Origin: Actinomycetota bacterium | Lineage (GTDB): Bacteria; Actinomycetota; Actinomycetes; Streptosporangiales; Streptosporangiaceae | Assembly: GCA_019240215.1 (NCBI GenBank) | Contig: JAFAYQ010000036.1 | Coordinates: 62,001 to 126,000 of the forward strand | DNA length: 64,000 bases | Direction of reading: 5' to 3' | Shown here: positions 42,743-52,067 of the stretch, in pieces | Position numbering within the stretch: the first letter of the stretch is position 1 | Layout: each line of letters starts with the position of its first letter | Made by a program: the position numbers and the translations under genes | Notes under the pieces: model-generated | What the model was told of the DNA's origin: nothing | The model's database searches: none | The model's input: only the letters and a program-made list of their open reading frames with translations

Positions 42743-43612
42743 GTGGCGGAGGCTGAGCCACTGCTCGAAGCGCGCAACCTGGTCAAGCGCTATGGACAGG
42801 TGCTGGCTCTCGACGGCGCCAACTTCACCGCCTACCCCGGCGAAGTGGTGGCGCTGATCGGAGACAACGGTGCGGGCAAGAGCACCTTGGTCAAGACCCT
42901 CTCGGGGGCCATCAGACCGGACAGCGGGCAGATCTTCGTCGACGGGAAGGCGGTCTCGCTGAGCAGCCCGCTCGACGCCCGCCGGCACGGTATCGAGACC
43001 GTCTACCAGGACCTGGCGCTCGCGCCCGACCTCGACGCGGCGGCCAACCTGCACCTGGGCCGGGAGATCTACCGGGTCCGGGCCCTGCAGATCCTGAACA
43101 AGACCGAGATGCGGCGCCGGGCGGTGGCCGCGTTCAAGGACCTCGGCGTCAACCTGCCCGACGTCGGCGCGCCGGTCGCCTCGCTGTCCGGCGGGCAGCG
43201 CCAGTCGGTCGCGGTGGCCCGGGCGGTGGCCTACGCCAGCAAGATCATCTTCATGGACGAGCCGACCGCCGCCCTCGGCGTGGTCCAGCGCGAGCGCGTG
43301 CTCGACAACATCCGTCGGGTCCGCGACCGCGGCATCACCGTGGTCCTCATCAGCCACAACATGCCCGAGGTGCTGGCCGTCTCGGACCGGGTGGAGGTGC
43401 TCCGGATGGGCCGCCGGGTGGCCCGCTTCCGGACCGCCGACACCAATGTCGAGCAGCTGGTCGGGGCGATGACCGGCGCGCTGACGACCGAGGACGAGCC
43501 CGGCCCGGGCAGCCCTGGTTCGGGCAGCCCTGGTTCGGACAGCCCTGGCCCGGGCAGCCCCGGTTCGGCCAGCCCCGGTTCGGCCAGCACGGACGGGAGG
43601 GGCGCGGCATGA
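42743..43612 (+). CDS. Sugar ABC transporter, single-domain ATPase
   Basis: This 289-residue protein has Walker A GDNGAGKST (about 41-49), Q-loop VYQDLAL, signature LSGGQRQSVAVARAV, Walker B IIFMDEPTAAL and H-loop LISHNMPE. It has only one ABC domain, like FrcA, where RbsA/XylG have two. The C-terminal ~35 residues are a GSPGS repeat encoded by five 15-bp units (43508-43582). GTG start; overlaps the permease by four bases. It powers uptake with the two following genes. Confidence 0.92.
   Translation: MAEAEPLLEARNLVKRYGQVLALDGANFTAYPGEVVALIGDNGAGKSTLVKTLSGAIRPDSGQIFVDGKAVSLSSPLDARRHGIETVYQDLALAPDLDAAANLHLGREIYRVRALQILNKTEMRRRAVAAFKDLGVNLPDVGAPVASLSGGQRQSVAVARAVAYASKIIFMDEPTAALGVVQRERVLDNIRRVRDRGITVVLISHNMPEVLAVSDRVEVLRMGRRVARFRTADTNVEQLVGAMTGALTTEDEPGPGSPGSGSPGSDSPGPGSPGSASPGSASTDGRGAA
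43508..43582 (+). repeat. 15-bp tandem repeat, five copies, inside the ABC ATPase gene
   Basis: The unit is GGCAGCCCTGGTTCG with one to three changes per copy; it encodes GSPGS. Being a multiple of three it keeps the frame, and it lies beyond the last conserved ATPase motif, so copy number can vary without disabling the protein. Confidence 0.8.
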
Positions 43613-44673
43613 CCGACACCAACGCCACCGCCGACGCCGGCACGGCCGGCCCGGGTCACCCCGAGCCGCCCGCCGAACGAGCCTCGTTCGACGTCGTGCG
43701 GCTGCTCAAGCGCACGTTCACCACCAACGAGTCGTGGACGTTCATCGTCCTCATCGTGCTGATGGCGGTGTTCACCGGGCTCGCCCCCGGCAAGTTCCTG
43801 ACCACCAGCGACCTGTCGCTGATCAGCCAGACCACGGCGCCGTTCCTGGTCATGGCGATCGGCGAGACGTTCGTGATCCTGACCGCCGGTATCGACCTGT
43901 CGGTCGGCTTCGTGCTGGTGCTGTCGGGCGTGGTCGCCGGCGAGTACTACGTCCACAACGGCGGCGCCAACGCCGGTATCGGCACGATCTGGGTCGGCGT
44001 GCTGATCGGCCTGGTCACCGGGGCGGCCTACGGCGCCCTGCAGGGCTTCATGGTCGCCAAGCTCAAGATCCCGCCGCTGATCGCCACCCTGGCCGGCCTG
44101 GGCGGCGCCGAGGGCCTGAGCTACCTGATCACCGGCGGCCACGACGTGGCCACCGTGCCCAACAAGCTGGCCAGCTCGATCGGCCAGGGCAGCCTGGGCG
44201 GGGTGCAGTGGCTGATCGTCATCTCGTTCCTCGTCACCCTGCTGTTCGGGCTGATCCTGGCGTTCACCCGGTTCGGGCGCTACACCTACGCGATCGGCTC
44301 CAACCCGGAAGCGGCGCGCCGGGTCGGCATCAAGGTGGACCGCTACCTGATCGGGGTCTACGCGCTCAGCGGGCTGATGGCGGGCCTGGCCGGCATCATG
44401 AACCTGGCCTACTACAGCACCACCACGATCTCCGGCCACCCGCTGGACAACCTGGTCGTCATCACCGCCGTCGTCCTGGGCGGCGCCAGCCTGTTCGGCG
44501 GGCGCGGCTCCATCCTCGGCACGTTCATCGGCGTGTTCATCCCCGAAATGCTGGCCGCCGGGCTCATCATCATCGGCGTCAACCAGTACTGGCAGTACAT
44601 CCTGACCGGCGTGGTGCTCGCCGCGGCGGTCTATCTCGATCAGTTCCGCCGGCGCCTGCGCGAGCGCGCCTGA
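43609..44673 (+). CDS. Sugar ABC transporter permease (RbsC/FrcC type)
   Basis: This 354-residue protein has about 9-10 transmembrane segments after a ~40-residue hydrophilic N-terminus. Family marks are MAIGETFVILTAGIDLSVGFVLVLSGV, IGTIWVGVLIGLVTGAAYGALQGFMVAKLKIPPLIATLAGLGG and AIGSNPEAARRVGIKVDRY, the EAA-like coupling loop. GGASLFGGRGSILGTFIGVF is typical of TM8. Co-translated with the ATPase. Confidence 0.92.
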   Translation: MTDTNATADAGTAGPGHPEPPAERASFDVVRLLKRTFTTNESWTFIVLIVLMAVFTGLAPGKFLTTSDLSLISQTTAPFLVMAIGETFVILTAGIDLSVGFVLVLSGVVAGEYYVHNGGANAGIGTIWVGVLIGLVTGAAYGALQGFMVAKLKIPPLIATLAGLGGAEGLSYLITGGHDVATVPNKLASSIGQGSLGGVQWLIVISFLVTLLFGLILAFTRFGRYTYAIGSNPEAARRVGIKVDRYLIGVYALSGLMAGLAGIMNLAYYSTTTISGHPLDNLVVITAVVLGGASLFGGRGSILGTFIGVFIPEMLAAGLIIIGVNQYWQYILTGVVLAAAVYLDQFRRRLRERA

Positions 44674-44725
44674 GGCAACGAAGCGGGGACCGCAAGGGCG
44701 CGTTCCCACATTTCAGGAGGATCGA

Positions 44726-45754
44726 ATGTCACGTAGATACCCGGCGAAAGCGGTCAGCCTGGCCGCCATCGCCGTCCTCGGGGTGGGCGTGGCCGCCTGC
44801 TCGAGCAGCGGCAGCAGCAGTCCCAAGAGCAGTAGCAGTAGCAGCAGCGGCGGCAGCGCCAGCTCCGGGTTCGCCAAGAAGAACCTCGAGCTGGTCGTCG
44901 GGACCAAGAGCGACGACTTCTACGTCACGATGGAGTGCGGCGCCGAGGCCGAGGCCAAGGCACTGGGCGCCAAGCTGACGGTGACCGGCCCGGCCGACTT
45001 CTCGGTCAGCGAGCAGGCCCCGATCCTGAACGCGGTGGCCGCCAGCAAGCCGGACGCGCTGATGGTGGCGCCGACCGACGCCAAGGCGCTCAACCCCGAG
45101 CTGAACCGGATCCAGAGCGCGGGCACCAAGATCGTGTTCGTCGACACCTCGTCCAGCGACACCTCGCTCGGGGTCTCCCGGATCACCTCCGACAACACCG
45201 GCGGCGGCAAGATCGCGGCCGACAACCTGGGCTCCCAGATCGGCGGCAAGGGCACGGTCGCGGTCATCAACGTGAACCCGGGCATCAGCACCACCGACGC
45301 CCGCATCGCCGGCTTCAACGCCGAGATGAAGGCCAAGTACCCGAACGTCAAGGTGCTGTCGGTCCAGTACGACAACGACAGCTCGGCCACCGCCGCCAGC
45401 CAGGTGGCCAGCGACATCGCCGCCCACCCGGACCTGGCCGGGGTGTTCGCGACCAACGTGCTGAGCGCCCAGGGCGCGGCCACCGGTGTCCAGCACGCCG
45501 GCAAGACCGGCAAGGTCAAGGTGGCGACGTTCGACGCCGAGCCCCAGCAGATCACGTTCCTCAAGAGCAACACGATCCAGCTGGCAGTGGCCCAGGACCC
45601 GTACCAGGAGGGCATCGACGGCGTCCAGCAGGCCCTGAACGCGGCCAACGGCAAGACCGTGACCGCCACCATCGGGACCCCGCTGGTGGCCATCACCCCG
45701 GCCAACGTCAACTCGGCCAACGTGCAGAAGTACATCTACAAGAGCAGCTGCTGA
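44726..45754 (+). CDS. Sugar ABC transporter substrate-binding lipoprotein
   Basis: This 342-residue protein has a signal peptide with a lipobox (GVGVAAC, Cys about 22), then a Ser/Gly-rich linker and a type 1 periplasmic-binding fold (VVGTKSDDFYVTMECGAEAEAKALG...DALMVAPTDAKALNPELNRIQSAGTKIVFVDT). It would be anchored on the outer face of the membrane and present sugar to the permease. AGGAGG precedes the ATG. A strong terminator follows. The particular sugar (ribose, xylose, fructose or polyol) cannot be decided. Confidence 0.92.
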   Translation: MSRRYPAKAVSLAAIAVLGVGVAACSSSGSSSPKSSSSSSSGGSASSGFAKKNLELVVGTKSDDFYVTMECGAEAEAKALGAKLTVTGPADFSVSEQAPILNAVAASKPDALMVAPTDAKALNPELNRIQSAGTKIVFVDTSSSDTSLGVSRITSDNTGGGKIAADNLGSQIGGKGTVAVINVNPGISTTDARIAGFNAEMKAKYPNVKVLSVQYDNDSSATAASQVASDIAAHPDLAGVFATNVLSAQGAATGVQHAGKTGKVKVATFDAEPQQITFLKSNTIQLAVAQDPYQEGIDGVQQALNAANGKTVTATIGTPLVAITPANVNSANVQKYIYKSSC

Positions 45755-45769
45755 CCGATCGGTAGCACC

Positions 45770-45808
45770 CGCTGATCCCCCGGCGCGCCCGCGTCCGGGG
45801 GATCAGCG
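45770..45808 (+). terminator. Strong hairpin terminator after the sugar ABC operon
   Basis: A perfect 14-bp stem, CGCTGATCCCCCGG against CCGGGGGATCAGCG, with an 11-base loop. It lies 15 bases after the binding-protein stop. No U-tract follows, as is common in actinobacteria. Confidence 0.85.
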
Positions 45809-45861
45809 CTGTCTGACAGACTTGCGGGATTCGGGAAGCCCACGCGGAAAGGGAGCATGTG

Positions 45862-46143
45862 ATGGCCGGTGACGAGATCGTGCCCAGCGCGATCAGTCAG
45901 CCCAGTTCGAAGGGGCAGCCCAGCGAGTCCGAGCTGATCCAGCAGATCGAGCGGTCGCGGGTGGAGCTGGGGCGGACGGTCGACGCGATCGCCGACATCG
46001 TCAAGCCGGCCAACGTGGCCCGCCGGGCCACCGACAAGCTCCGCCAGCGCGTCGCCACCGTCGACCCCAAGCTGGTCGGCGCCGGTGCGGCGGTCGTGGT
46101 CGGCCTGGTGGTCGTCGTGATCTGGCGCCGCCGCCGGCGCTGA
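45862..46143 (+). CDS. DUF3618-family small membrane protein
   Basis: This 93-residue protein contains SESELIQQIERSRVELGRTVDAIADIVKPANVARRA, the DUF3618 helix motif. A single C-terminal transmembrane helix (about 70-88, LVGAGAAVVVGLVVVVIW) and an Arg-rich end follow. AAAGGGAG lies six bases before the ATG at 45862; an in-frame GTG precedes it. Such proteins are common in actinobacteria, usually with phage-holin-like membrane genes; function unknown. Confidence 0.85.
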   Translation: MAGDEIVPSAISQPSSKGQPSESELIQQIERSRVELGRTVDAIADIVKPANVARRATDKLRQRVATVDPKLVGAGAAVVVGLVVVVIWRRRRR

Positions 46144-46177
46144 GGGCCCGCAGACCCTCAGCCCCCGACTCCGTCCG

Positions 46178-46570
46178 TCAGTCGCTGTCCTTCGTCAGAT
46201 CTTCGTACTCAGCCGGCGACAGCAGCCCCGGCAGCGCGTCGCCGCCGTCACCGGGCAGCTGCACCTTGAACATCCAGCCCGCCCCGTAAGGGTCGGAGTT
46301 GACCAGGCCGGGGTCGTCCTCGAGGTCACCGTTGGTCTCCAGCACCTCGCCGTCGACCGGGGAGAACAGGTCGCTGACCGACTTGGTCGACTCGACCTCC
46401 CCGCACGGCTCCTCGGCGGTGACGGCCGCCCCCTCGGCGGGCAGCGACACGTACACCACGTCGCCCAGCGCCTTGGCCGCGAAGTCGGTGATGCCGACGG
46501 TCGCGGTCGAGCCCTCGACCGATATCCATTCGTGCTCGGCGGTGTAGCGCAGCTCGGCAGGAACGCTCAT
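46178..46570 (-). CDS. gcvH: Glycine cleavage system H protein
   Basis: This 130-residue lipoyl carrier has the lipoylation site at the Lys of [19 protein letters not shown]. The start [38 protein letters not shown] is the complete family signature. The C-terminus [11 protein letters not shown] is normal. Its ATG overlaps the gcvT stop by four bases. The P protein gene (gcvP) is not in the window. Confidence 0.96.
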   Translation of the reverse strand: MSVPAELRYTAEHEWISVEGSTATVGITDFAAKALGDVVYVSLPAEGAAVTAEEPCGEVESTKSVSDLFSPVDGEVLETNGDLEDDPGLVNSDPYGAGWMFKVQLPGDGGDALPGLLSPAEYEDLTKDSD

Positions 46571-47712
46571 GCTCGGGATCTCCTGTAAAAAGGCAAGTCG
46601 GTTAGCTCGGCCGGTTCGGCCCGGCCCCTGATGTCGACGGCCAGCTCGCCCGTCACGTCTGGTTGCAGGTACACCATGGCGATCGGCTTCCCCAGCGTGG
46701 GCGAGGGCGCCCCGCTGGTCACGGTGCCCACCGGCTCGCCCCCGGCCAGCACCGGATACCCGTGGCGCGGGACCCGGCGCGAGTTCATCGTCAGCCCGGC
46801 CAGCACCCGCTGCGGGCGCGCCCCGGCCCGTTCGGCCAAGGCGGCGCCGCCGACGAAGCCGCCTGGTTTCTCGAACTTGACCACCCGTCCCAGTCCCGCG
46901 TCGTACGGCGTCACGTCCGGGCCGAGCTCGTTGCCGTACAGCGGCATGCCGGCCTCGAGCCGGAGCGTATCGCGGGCGGCCAGGCCCGCGGGCACCAGGC
47001 CGGCCGACGCCCCCGCCTCGGTCAGCGCCGCCCATACCGCCTCGGCGTCGGCCGCCGCGGTGAACAGCTCGAAGCCGTCCTCGCCGGTGTAGCCGGTCCG
47101 CGCCACCAGCGCCCGGCGCCCGGCCACGGTCCCGTCGTGGCCCGCGTAGTACTTGAGCTCGTCGAGCGGGACGTCGGTGAGCGGCCCGAGGATGCCGGCC
47201 GCGGCCGGCCCCTGCACCGCGATCAGCGCGTACTGCTCGGTCGCGTCGGTGACCTGGGCCTTGAACTCGGCCGCGCGGCGGCGCAGCTCGGCCAGCACCG
47301 TCGGGGTGTTGGCGGCGTTGGCCACCACCAGGTACTCCTGGTCCCCGGTCCGGTAGACGACCAGGTCGTCGAGTACCCCGCCGTCGGCGGCGCACATCAT
47401 CGTGTAGCGGGCCCGGCCGGGCGCGACCGACGACAGCAGCCCGGTCAGCGCGTAGTCCAGCGCCGCGGCCGCGTCCCGGCCGGTGACGACGATCTCACCC
47501 ATGTGGGACAGGTCGAACAGGCCGGCCGCCTGCCGGACGGCCACGTGCTCGGCGGTCTCGCTGCCGTAGCGCAGCGGCATCCGCCAGCCCGCGAACCCGG
47601 TCAGGTTGGCGCCCAGCCGCTCGTGCACGGCCAGCAGGGGAGTGTCCCGCAGTTTTTCCGGCTCGGCGGCCGGCTGGGACCCGTTGTCGGCATTCGATGG
47701 TGATCCTGGCAC
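46567..47712 (-). CDS. gcvT: Glycine cleavage system aminomethyltransferase (T protein)
   Basis: This ~381-residue protein transfers the aminomethyl carbon from lipoyl-H protein to tetrahydrofolate. Visible family blocks: [69 protein letters not shown] and [20 protein letters not shown]. The GTG at 47712 is preferred to ATGs at 47736 and 47748 because TACCAT lies exactly six bases upstream and the longer forms overlap the divergent pterin dehydratase start. Co-transcribed with gcvH. Confidence 0.93.
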   Translation of the reverse strand: MPGSPSNADNGSQPAAEPEKLRDTPLLAVHERLGANLTGFAGWRMPLRYGSETAEHVAVRQAAGLFDLSHMGEIVVTGRDAAAALDYALTGLLSSVAPGRARYTMMCAADGGVLDDLVVYRTGDQEYLVVANAANTPTVLAELRRRAAEFKAQVTDATEQYALIAVQGPAAAGILGPLTDVPLDELKYYAGHDGTVAGRRALVARTGYTGEDGFELFTAAADAEAVWAALTEAGASAGLVPAGLAARDTLRLEAGMPLYGNELGPDVTPYDAGLGRVVKFEKPGGFVGGAALAERAGARPQRVLAGLTMNSRRVPRHGYPVLAGGEPVGTVTSGAPSPTLGKPIAMVYLQPDVTGELAVDIRGRAEPAELTDLPFYRRSRA

Positions 47713-47718
47713 GTCCGA

Positions 47719-47728
47719 ATGGTATGCC
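47719..47728. promoter_or_regulatory. Overlapping divergent -10 elements of gcvT and pterin dehydratase
   Basis: On the minus strand TACCAT (47719-47724) ends six bases before the gcvT GTG. On the plus strand TATGCC (47723-47728) ends six bases before the ATG at 47735. The two start codons are 22 bases apart, so the promoters must overlap and both mRNAs would be leaderless. Inferred from spacing alone. Confidence 0.5.
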
Positions 47729-47734
47729 GGTCGC

Positions 47735-48022
47735 ATGGAGCTTCTCACCGATGATCAGATCACAGCCGAACTGAACGAGTCGCCGGGCTGGGCCCTGGCG
47801 AACGGGGAGATCACCCGGACGTTCACCCGGCAGGACTTCAAAGACGCCTTTTTGCTGGTCGGGGCGGTGGCCTTCCTGGCCGAGGAGGCGGGCCACCACC
47901 CCGACATCGACATCCGCTGGAACAAGGTCAAGCTGACCCTGTCCACCCACTCGGCCGGCGGGCTCACCGCCGCCGACTTCGCCCTCGCCCGCCGCATTTC
48001 CGCGCTTCCCGGCCCGGGATGA
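47735..48022 (+). CDS. 4a-hydroxytetrahydrobiopterin dehydratase (pterin carbinolamine dehydratase)
   Basis: This 95-residue protein has the family sequence LLTDDQITAELNESPGWALANGEITRTFTRQDFKDAFLLVGAVAFLAEEAGHHPDIDIRWNKVKLTLSTHSAGGLTAADFALA by pattern, including the catalytic GHHPD histidines and the later His. It dehydrates 4a-carbinolamine pterins formed by aromatic amino acid hydroxylases; none is encoded here. Divergent from gcvT with overlapping promoters. Confidence 0.93.
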   Translation: MELLTDDQITAELNESPGWALANGEITRTFTRQDFKDAFLLVGAVAFLAEEAGHHPDIDIRWNKVKLTLSTHSAGGLTAADFALARRISALPGPG

Positions 48023-48071
48023 GCGGGTCCGCCCGCCCGGGCCGGCCGGGTGCGGATAAGCTCAACGTTCC

Positions 48072-49403
48072 GTGAGCGGACACGCATGTAACGCGCGGTC
48101 CGGGCGCGCCCGGCGCCCCGCCGCCCGCTACCCGACGGCCCGGCGCCCGGCCGCCCGGCGCCGTCTCTGGCCGGCCCCGCTGCTGGCCGTGGCGGGGCTG
48201 CTGGTCCTGCTCACGGCCTGCACCGGCACCCGCAGCGGGAGCACGGCGACGCCCGGAGCGACCAGCCCGACGTCCACCACCAACAAGGACTTCATCCGCC
48301 TGGTGGTGCCGCCCGGGCCGGTCCAGAACGGCAACGTCGACCCCAGGAACGACTGGGTCACCCCGTTCGAGGAGCAGACCGGCTGCCGGGTCGACCTGGT
48401 CAACGCCCCGACCGACGCGGCCGTCTACGCCGACCTGACCAAGGGCATCGGCAACTCCTACTACGATGGCGTGCTGGCCTCGCCCACGGTGGCCGGCCAG
48501 CTGATCGGCGCCAAGGCGGTCGCGCCGCTGTCCACCAGCGGGATCTCCGGCTACTCGCGGGTCAGCCCCCGGCTGGCCAGCGCCGCCCCCGAGGTATCCG
48601 GCGGCCGCACCTACGGCCTGCCCTACCTGTGGGACTCCTACGTCACCGGGTACGCGGCCGGCCAGGTCAAGCCCGCCCCGCAGACCTGGACCGCGCTGTT
48701 CTCGCCGAGTTCGGCCAAGGCCTACTCGGGCAAGATCACCATCCCCCAGGACCCGATCACGCTGGCGCTGGCCGCCCTGTACCTCAAGTCGGCCCAGCCG
48801 TCGCTCGGCATCAGCGACCCCTTCGAGCTGACCAGCGGCCAGCTCAGCCAGGCCGAGAACGCGGTCCAGGCGGTCCGGCCCGACATCGGCACCTACTGGA
48901 ACAGCGACGCCGCGGTCATCGGGCAGCTCGGGGACGGGCAGGACGTGCTCGGGGCGGTGCTGACCCACCAGCTCAACGAGATGACCCGGGCCGGCCTGCC
49001 GCTGGCCGGGGTGCCCACGCTGACCCGGGCGGCCGGGTCCGGCCCGCAGGTGGCCTTTCTCTACTCGTGGATGGTGACCGCGCACGCGGCCAACACCAAG
49101 TGCACCTACCAGTGGATGTCCTGGACCACGTCCAACTACGTGCAGGAGCGCGCCTCGGCGTTCACCAGCGCCGCCCCGGTGGCCCCGGCCGCCTGCACCG
49201 GCCCGGCCGCCGCCAACTGCGCCGCCTACCACATGTCGTCGCTGCCCAGCGCCCGCAACATCGTGTTCCAGCACCTGCCGGTGACCGGCTGCGGCCAGGC
49301 CGGCGGCTGCGCCAGCTACGCCAGCTGGGAGGCGGCCTGGAAGCGGGTCACGGCCGCCGCGGGCGTGCCGGCGGCCCCCAGCGCCGTCGCCAGCCCCGGC
49401 TGA
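48072..49403 (+). CDS. Extracellular solute-binding lipoprotein, PotD-like, orphan
   Basis: This 443-residue protein has an Arg/Ala-rich positive N-terminus, hydrophobic core and lipobox LLTAC (Cys about 50). The mature part resembles spermidine/putrescine-type binding proteins (VVPPGPVQNGNVDPRNDWVTPFEEQTGCRVDLV...GGRTYGLPYLWDSYVTGYAAG). No permease or ATPase is adjacent, so it must use a distant transporter or have a different role. Six cysteines near the C-terminus could form disulfides. GTG start, with TAAGCT nine bases upstream. Confidence 0.8.
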   Translation: MSGHACNARSGRARRPAARYPTARRPAARRRLWPAPLLAVAGLLVLLTACTGTRSGSTATPGATSPTSTTNKDFIRLVVPPGPVQNGNVDPRNDWVTPFEEQTGCRVDLVNAPTDAAVYADLTKGIGNSYYDGVLASPTVAGQLIGAKAVAPLSTSGISGYSRVSPRLASAAPEVSGGRTYGLPYLWDSYVTGYAAGQVKPAPQTWTALFSPSSAKAYSGKITIPQDPITLALAALYLKSAQPSLGISDPFELTSGQLSQAENAVQAVRPDIGTYWNSDAAVIGQLGDGQDVLGAVLTHQLNEMTRAGLPLAGVPTLTRAAGSGPQVAFLYSWMVTAHAANTKCTYQWMSWTTSNYVQERASAFTSAAPVAPAACTGPAAANCAAYHMSSLPSARNIVFQHLPVTGCGQAGGCASYASWEAAWKRVTAAAGVPAAPSAVASPG

Positions 49404-49466
49404 CCGGCTGCGCCGGCCGGGCCGAGCGGGTCGCCTCGGCCGGCCGCGGCGGGCACAATGGGGTCC

Positions 49467-50696
49467 GTGGAACCTCGCGACGTCGTCATCCTCGGCTCGA
49501 CCGGATCGATCGGCACCCAGGCCCTGGACGTGATCCGGCGCAACCCGGAGCGGTTCCGGGTCGCCGGGCTGGCGGCCGGTGGCGGCAATCCGGCCCTGCT
49601 GGCCCAGCAGGCCGTCGAGTTCGGGGTCACCCGGGTGGCGGTGGCCCAGCCGAGCGCCCAGGCCGACGTCCGGTCGGCGCTGGCCGCCGAGGCCGGTCGC
49701 CCGCGCCACTCAGCCGAGCCCGGTCGCCCGGGCCGCCCGGCCGGGGCCGGGCGCCCAGTGCCCGAGGTCATCGCGGGCCCCGACGCCATCGTCGAGGCGG
49801 CCGCCTGGCCCTGCGACGTGGTGCTGAACGGCGTCACCGGCGCGGTCGGCCTGGCCGCCACGATCGCCACCCTGGACGCGGGCCTGACGCTGGCCCTGGC
49901 CAACAAGGAGTCGCTGATCTGCGGTGGCTCCCTGGTCACGAGCCGGGCCGCGCCCGGCCAGATCGTGCCGGTCGACTCCGAGCACTCGACCCTGGCCCAG
50001 TGCCTGCGCGGCGGGACCCGCGATGAGATCGGCCGCCTGGTGCTGACCGCCAGCGGCGGCCCGTTCCGCGGCTGGACCCGGGACCAGCTGACCGGGGTCA
50101 CCCCTGAGCAGGCGCTGGCCCACCCCACCTGGAACATGGGCCCGCTGGTCACGATGAACAGCGCCACCCTCATCAACAAAGGGCTGGAACTGATCGAGGC
50201 GCACCTGCTGTTCGACGTGCCGCTGGACCGGATCGACGTGGTCGTGCACGCCCAGTCGATCGTGCACTCGATGGTGGAGTTCACCGACGGAGCCACGATC
50301 GCGATGGCCAGCCCGCCCGATATGCGGCTGCCGATCGCCCTGGCCCTGGCCTGGCCGCACCGGGTCCCCGACGCGGCCCCATCGATGGACTGGACCAGGG
50401 CCTCGACCTGGACGTTCGAGCCGCTCGACGATGAGGCCTTCCCGGCCGTGGCGCTGGCCCGGGCGGCCGCCACGGCGGGCGGGACCGCCCCGGCCGTCTA
50501 CAACGCGGCCAACGAAGAATGCGTCGACGCCTTTATGGCCGGAAAGATCCCGTTCACGGGGATCGTGGACACGGTGGCCCGGGTAGTGTCGGAACATGAC
50601 GCGTCCGGGGACCTGACCCTGGAGCGCGTGCTCGCGGTCGACGCCTGGGCCCGGACGCGGGCCCGGGAGCTCAACAGCAAGGGAGAGACCGCCTAA
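49467..50696 (+). CDS. dxr: 1-deoxy-D-xylulose-5-phosphate reductoisomerase
   Basis: This enzyme of about 409 residues makes methylerythritol phosphate with NADPH (MEP isoprenoid pathway). [21 protein letters not shown] is the NADPH site; [25 protein letters not shown] and [10 protein letters not shown] are catalytic and metal-binding segments; [29 protein letters not shown] completes the site. An Arg/Pro/Gly-rich insert lies near residues 75-95. The GTG at 49467 is preferred because CACAAT lies seven bases upstream; the in-frame ATG at 49458 is possible. First of a dxr-rip-ispG block. Confidence 0.95.
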   Translation: MEPRDVVILGSTGSIGTQALDVIRRNPERFRVAGLAAGGGNPALLAQQAVEFGVTRVAVAQPSAQADVRSALAAEAGRPRHSAEPGRPGRPAGAGRPVPEVIAGPDAIVEAAAWPCDVVLNGVTGAVGLAATIATLDAGLTLALANKESLICGGSLVTSRAAPGQIVPVDSEHSTLAQCLRGGTRDEIGRLVLTASGGPFRGWTRDQLTGVTPEQALAHPTWNMGPLVTMNSATLINKGLELIEAHLLFDVPLDRIDVVVHAQSIVHSMVEFTDGATIAMASPPDMRLPIALALAWPHRVPDAAPSMDWTRASTWTFEPLDDEAFPAVALARAAATAGGTAPAVYNAANEECVDAFMAGKIPFTGIVDTVARVVSEHDASGDLTLERVLAVDAWARTRARELNSKGETA

Positions 50697-51893
50697 ATGA
50701 GCCTGCTGGGCTGGGTCATTTTCGTCGTCGCCCTGCTGTTCTCGGTCATGCTGCACGAGACCGGCCACTTCGTGGCGGCCAAGCGGTTCGGCATGAAGGT
50801 CACCCAGTACTTCGTCGGCTTCGGCACCACCTTGTGGTCGGTGACCCGCGGCGAGACCGAGTACGGCATCAAGGTGCTGCCGTTCGGCGGCTTCGTCAAG
50901 ATCGTCGGGATGACCTCGATGGACGAGGTCGACCCGGCCGACGAGCCCCGCTCGTTCCGGCGGCACCCGGCCTGGCAGCGGCTGATCGTGCTGTTCGCCG
51001 GCTCGTTCATGCACTTCGTGCTCGCCCTGGTGCTGCTGTTCCTGGTGGCCGGGGTGATCGGCCTTCAGTACAGCAGCCAGGCCACCGGCCAGCTGGGCGT
51101 CGGCTCCTGCGTGCCGATCAGCAAACAGGCTTACCTCAACAACTCCTGCGCCGGCTCGAGCACGCCCGCTCCGGCCCAGGTGGCCGGCATGAAGCCGGGC
51201 GACAAGATCGTCTCCTTCGACGGCAAGACGGTCACCAGCTGGACCGGGCTGGGTGACGTCATCAAGGCCACCCCGGCCGGCCAGCGCGTCCCGTTCGTGG
51301 TCAAGCGCGACCGGCAAACGCTGACCCTGCACGTCACGCTGGCCAAGGTCCCCGGCGTGTCCGGCTCCTACCTGGGCATCGAGGAAGCCAGCTTCACCAA
51401 GCGCTACAACCCGATCCGGGCGGTGACCTACGCCGGTTCGACGTTCGGGCAGGTGCTGACCGGCTCGGTCCAGGTCATCGGCCAGCTGCCGTCGGCCATC
51501 CCGCACCTGTTCGCCAAGAACCGCGCCAGCACCTCGGCCGGCCAGGTGACCAGCGTGGTCGGCGCGGGCGAGATCACCGGCGACGTGGTCTCGGCCAGCG
51601 TGGGCTGGCAGGTCAAGGTGGACTACGTCCTGCTCATCATGGCCTCGCTGAACATCTTCGTCGGCGCGTTCAACCTGCTGCCGCTGCTGCCGCTGGACGG
51701 CGGGCACATCGCGGTGGTGATCTACGAGGCGATCCGGTCGCGCTGGGCGCGGCTGCGGCGCCGCCCCGACCCCGGTCTGGTAGACATGTCCAAGCTGGTG
51801 CCGGTCAGCATGGGGGTGTTCGCCATCCTGGTCGTCTTCGGGGTGGTGCTGATCCTGGCCGACCTGGTCAACCCGGTCAAAATGATCACCTGA
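50697..51893 (+). CDS. Site-2 / RIP intramembrane metalloprotease (RseP/Rip1 family)
   Basis: This 398-residue M50 protease has SVMLHETGHFVAAKRFG in TM1 carrying the HExxH zinc motif (His20, Glu21, His24). FNLLPLLPLDGGH near residue 320 has the third ligand Asp. A single PDZ domain lies at about 150-225. Four membrane spans are visible. It cuts transmembrane anti-sigma factors and other membrane proteins. It starts right after the dxr stop, the usual actinobacterial order dxr-rip-ispG. Confidence 0.94.
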   Translation: MSLLGWVIFVVALLFSVMLHETGHFVAAKRFGMKVTQYFVGFGTTLWSVTRGETEYGIKVLPFGGFVKIVGMTSMDEVDPADEPRSFRRHPAWQRLIVLFAGSFMHFVLALVLLFLVAGVIGLQYSSQATGQLGVGSCVPISKQAYLNNSCAGSSTPAPAQVAGMKPGDKIVSFDGKTVTSWTGLGDVIKATPAGQRVPFVVKRDRQTLTLHVTLAKVPGVSGSYLGIEEASFTKRYNPIRAVTYAGSTFGQVLTGSVQVIGQLPSAIPHLFAKNRASTSAGQVTSVVGAGEITGDVVSASVGWQVKVDYVLLIMASLNIFVGAFNLLPLLPLDGGHIAVVIYEAIRSRWARLRRRPDPGLVDMSKLVPVSMGVFAILVVFGVVLILADLVNPVKMIT

Positions 51894-52067
51894 CCTGCGG
51901 GTAGCGAGCACCTGAACGCCAAGCGAACCCAAGAGAACACAGTGACGCCAGCGTCAGGAAAGACCGCTGCGGCTGACGTGACCGCTGGCAGGTATTGACA
52001 CACTGGTAGTAGCACCGGGCTCCGGGCCGCGGCGCAGGACCAACCGCTATTCGATCGGATGGGGAAC

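Noticed and set aside
43608-45754. Assignment of either sugar transporter to a specific sugar
   Set aside because: The binding proteins belong to a broad family and no catabolic genes flank either operon.
51976-52015. TTGACA upstream of ispG as a sigma-70-type promoter
   Set aside because: No convincing -10 hexamer lies at a suitable distance; ispG may also be read from dxr/rip.
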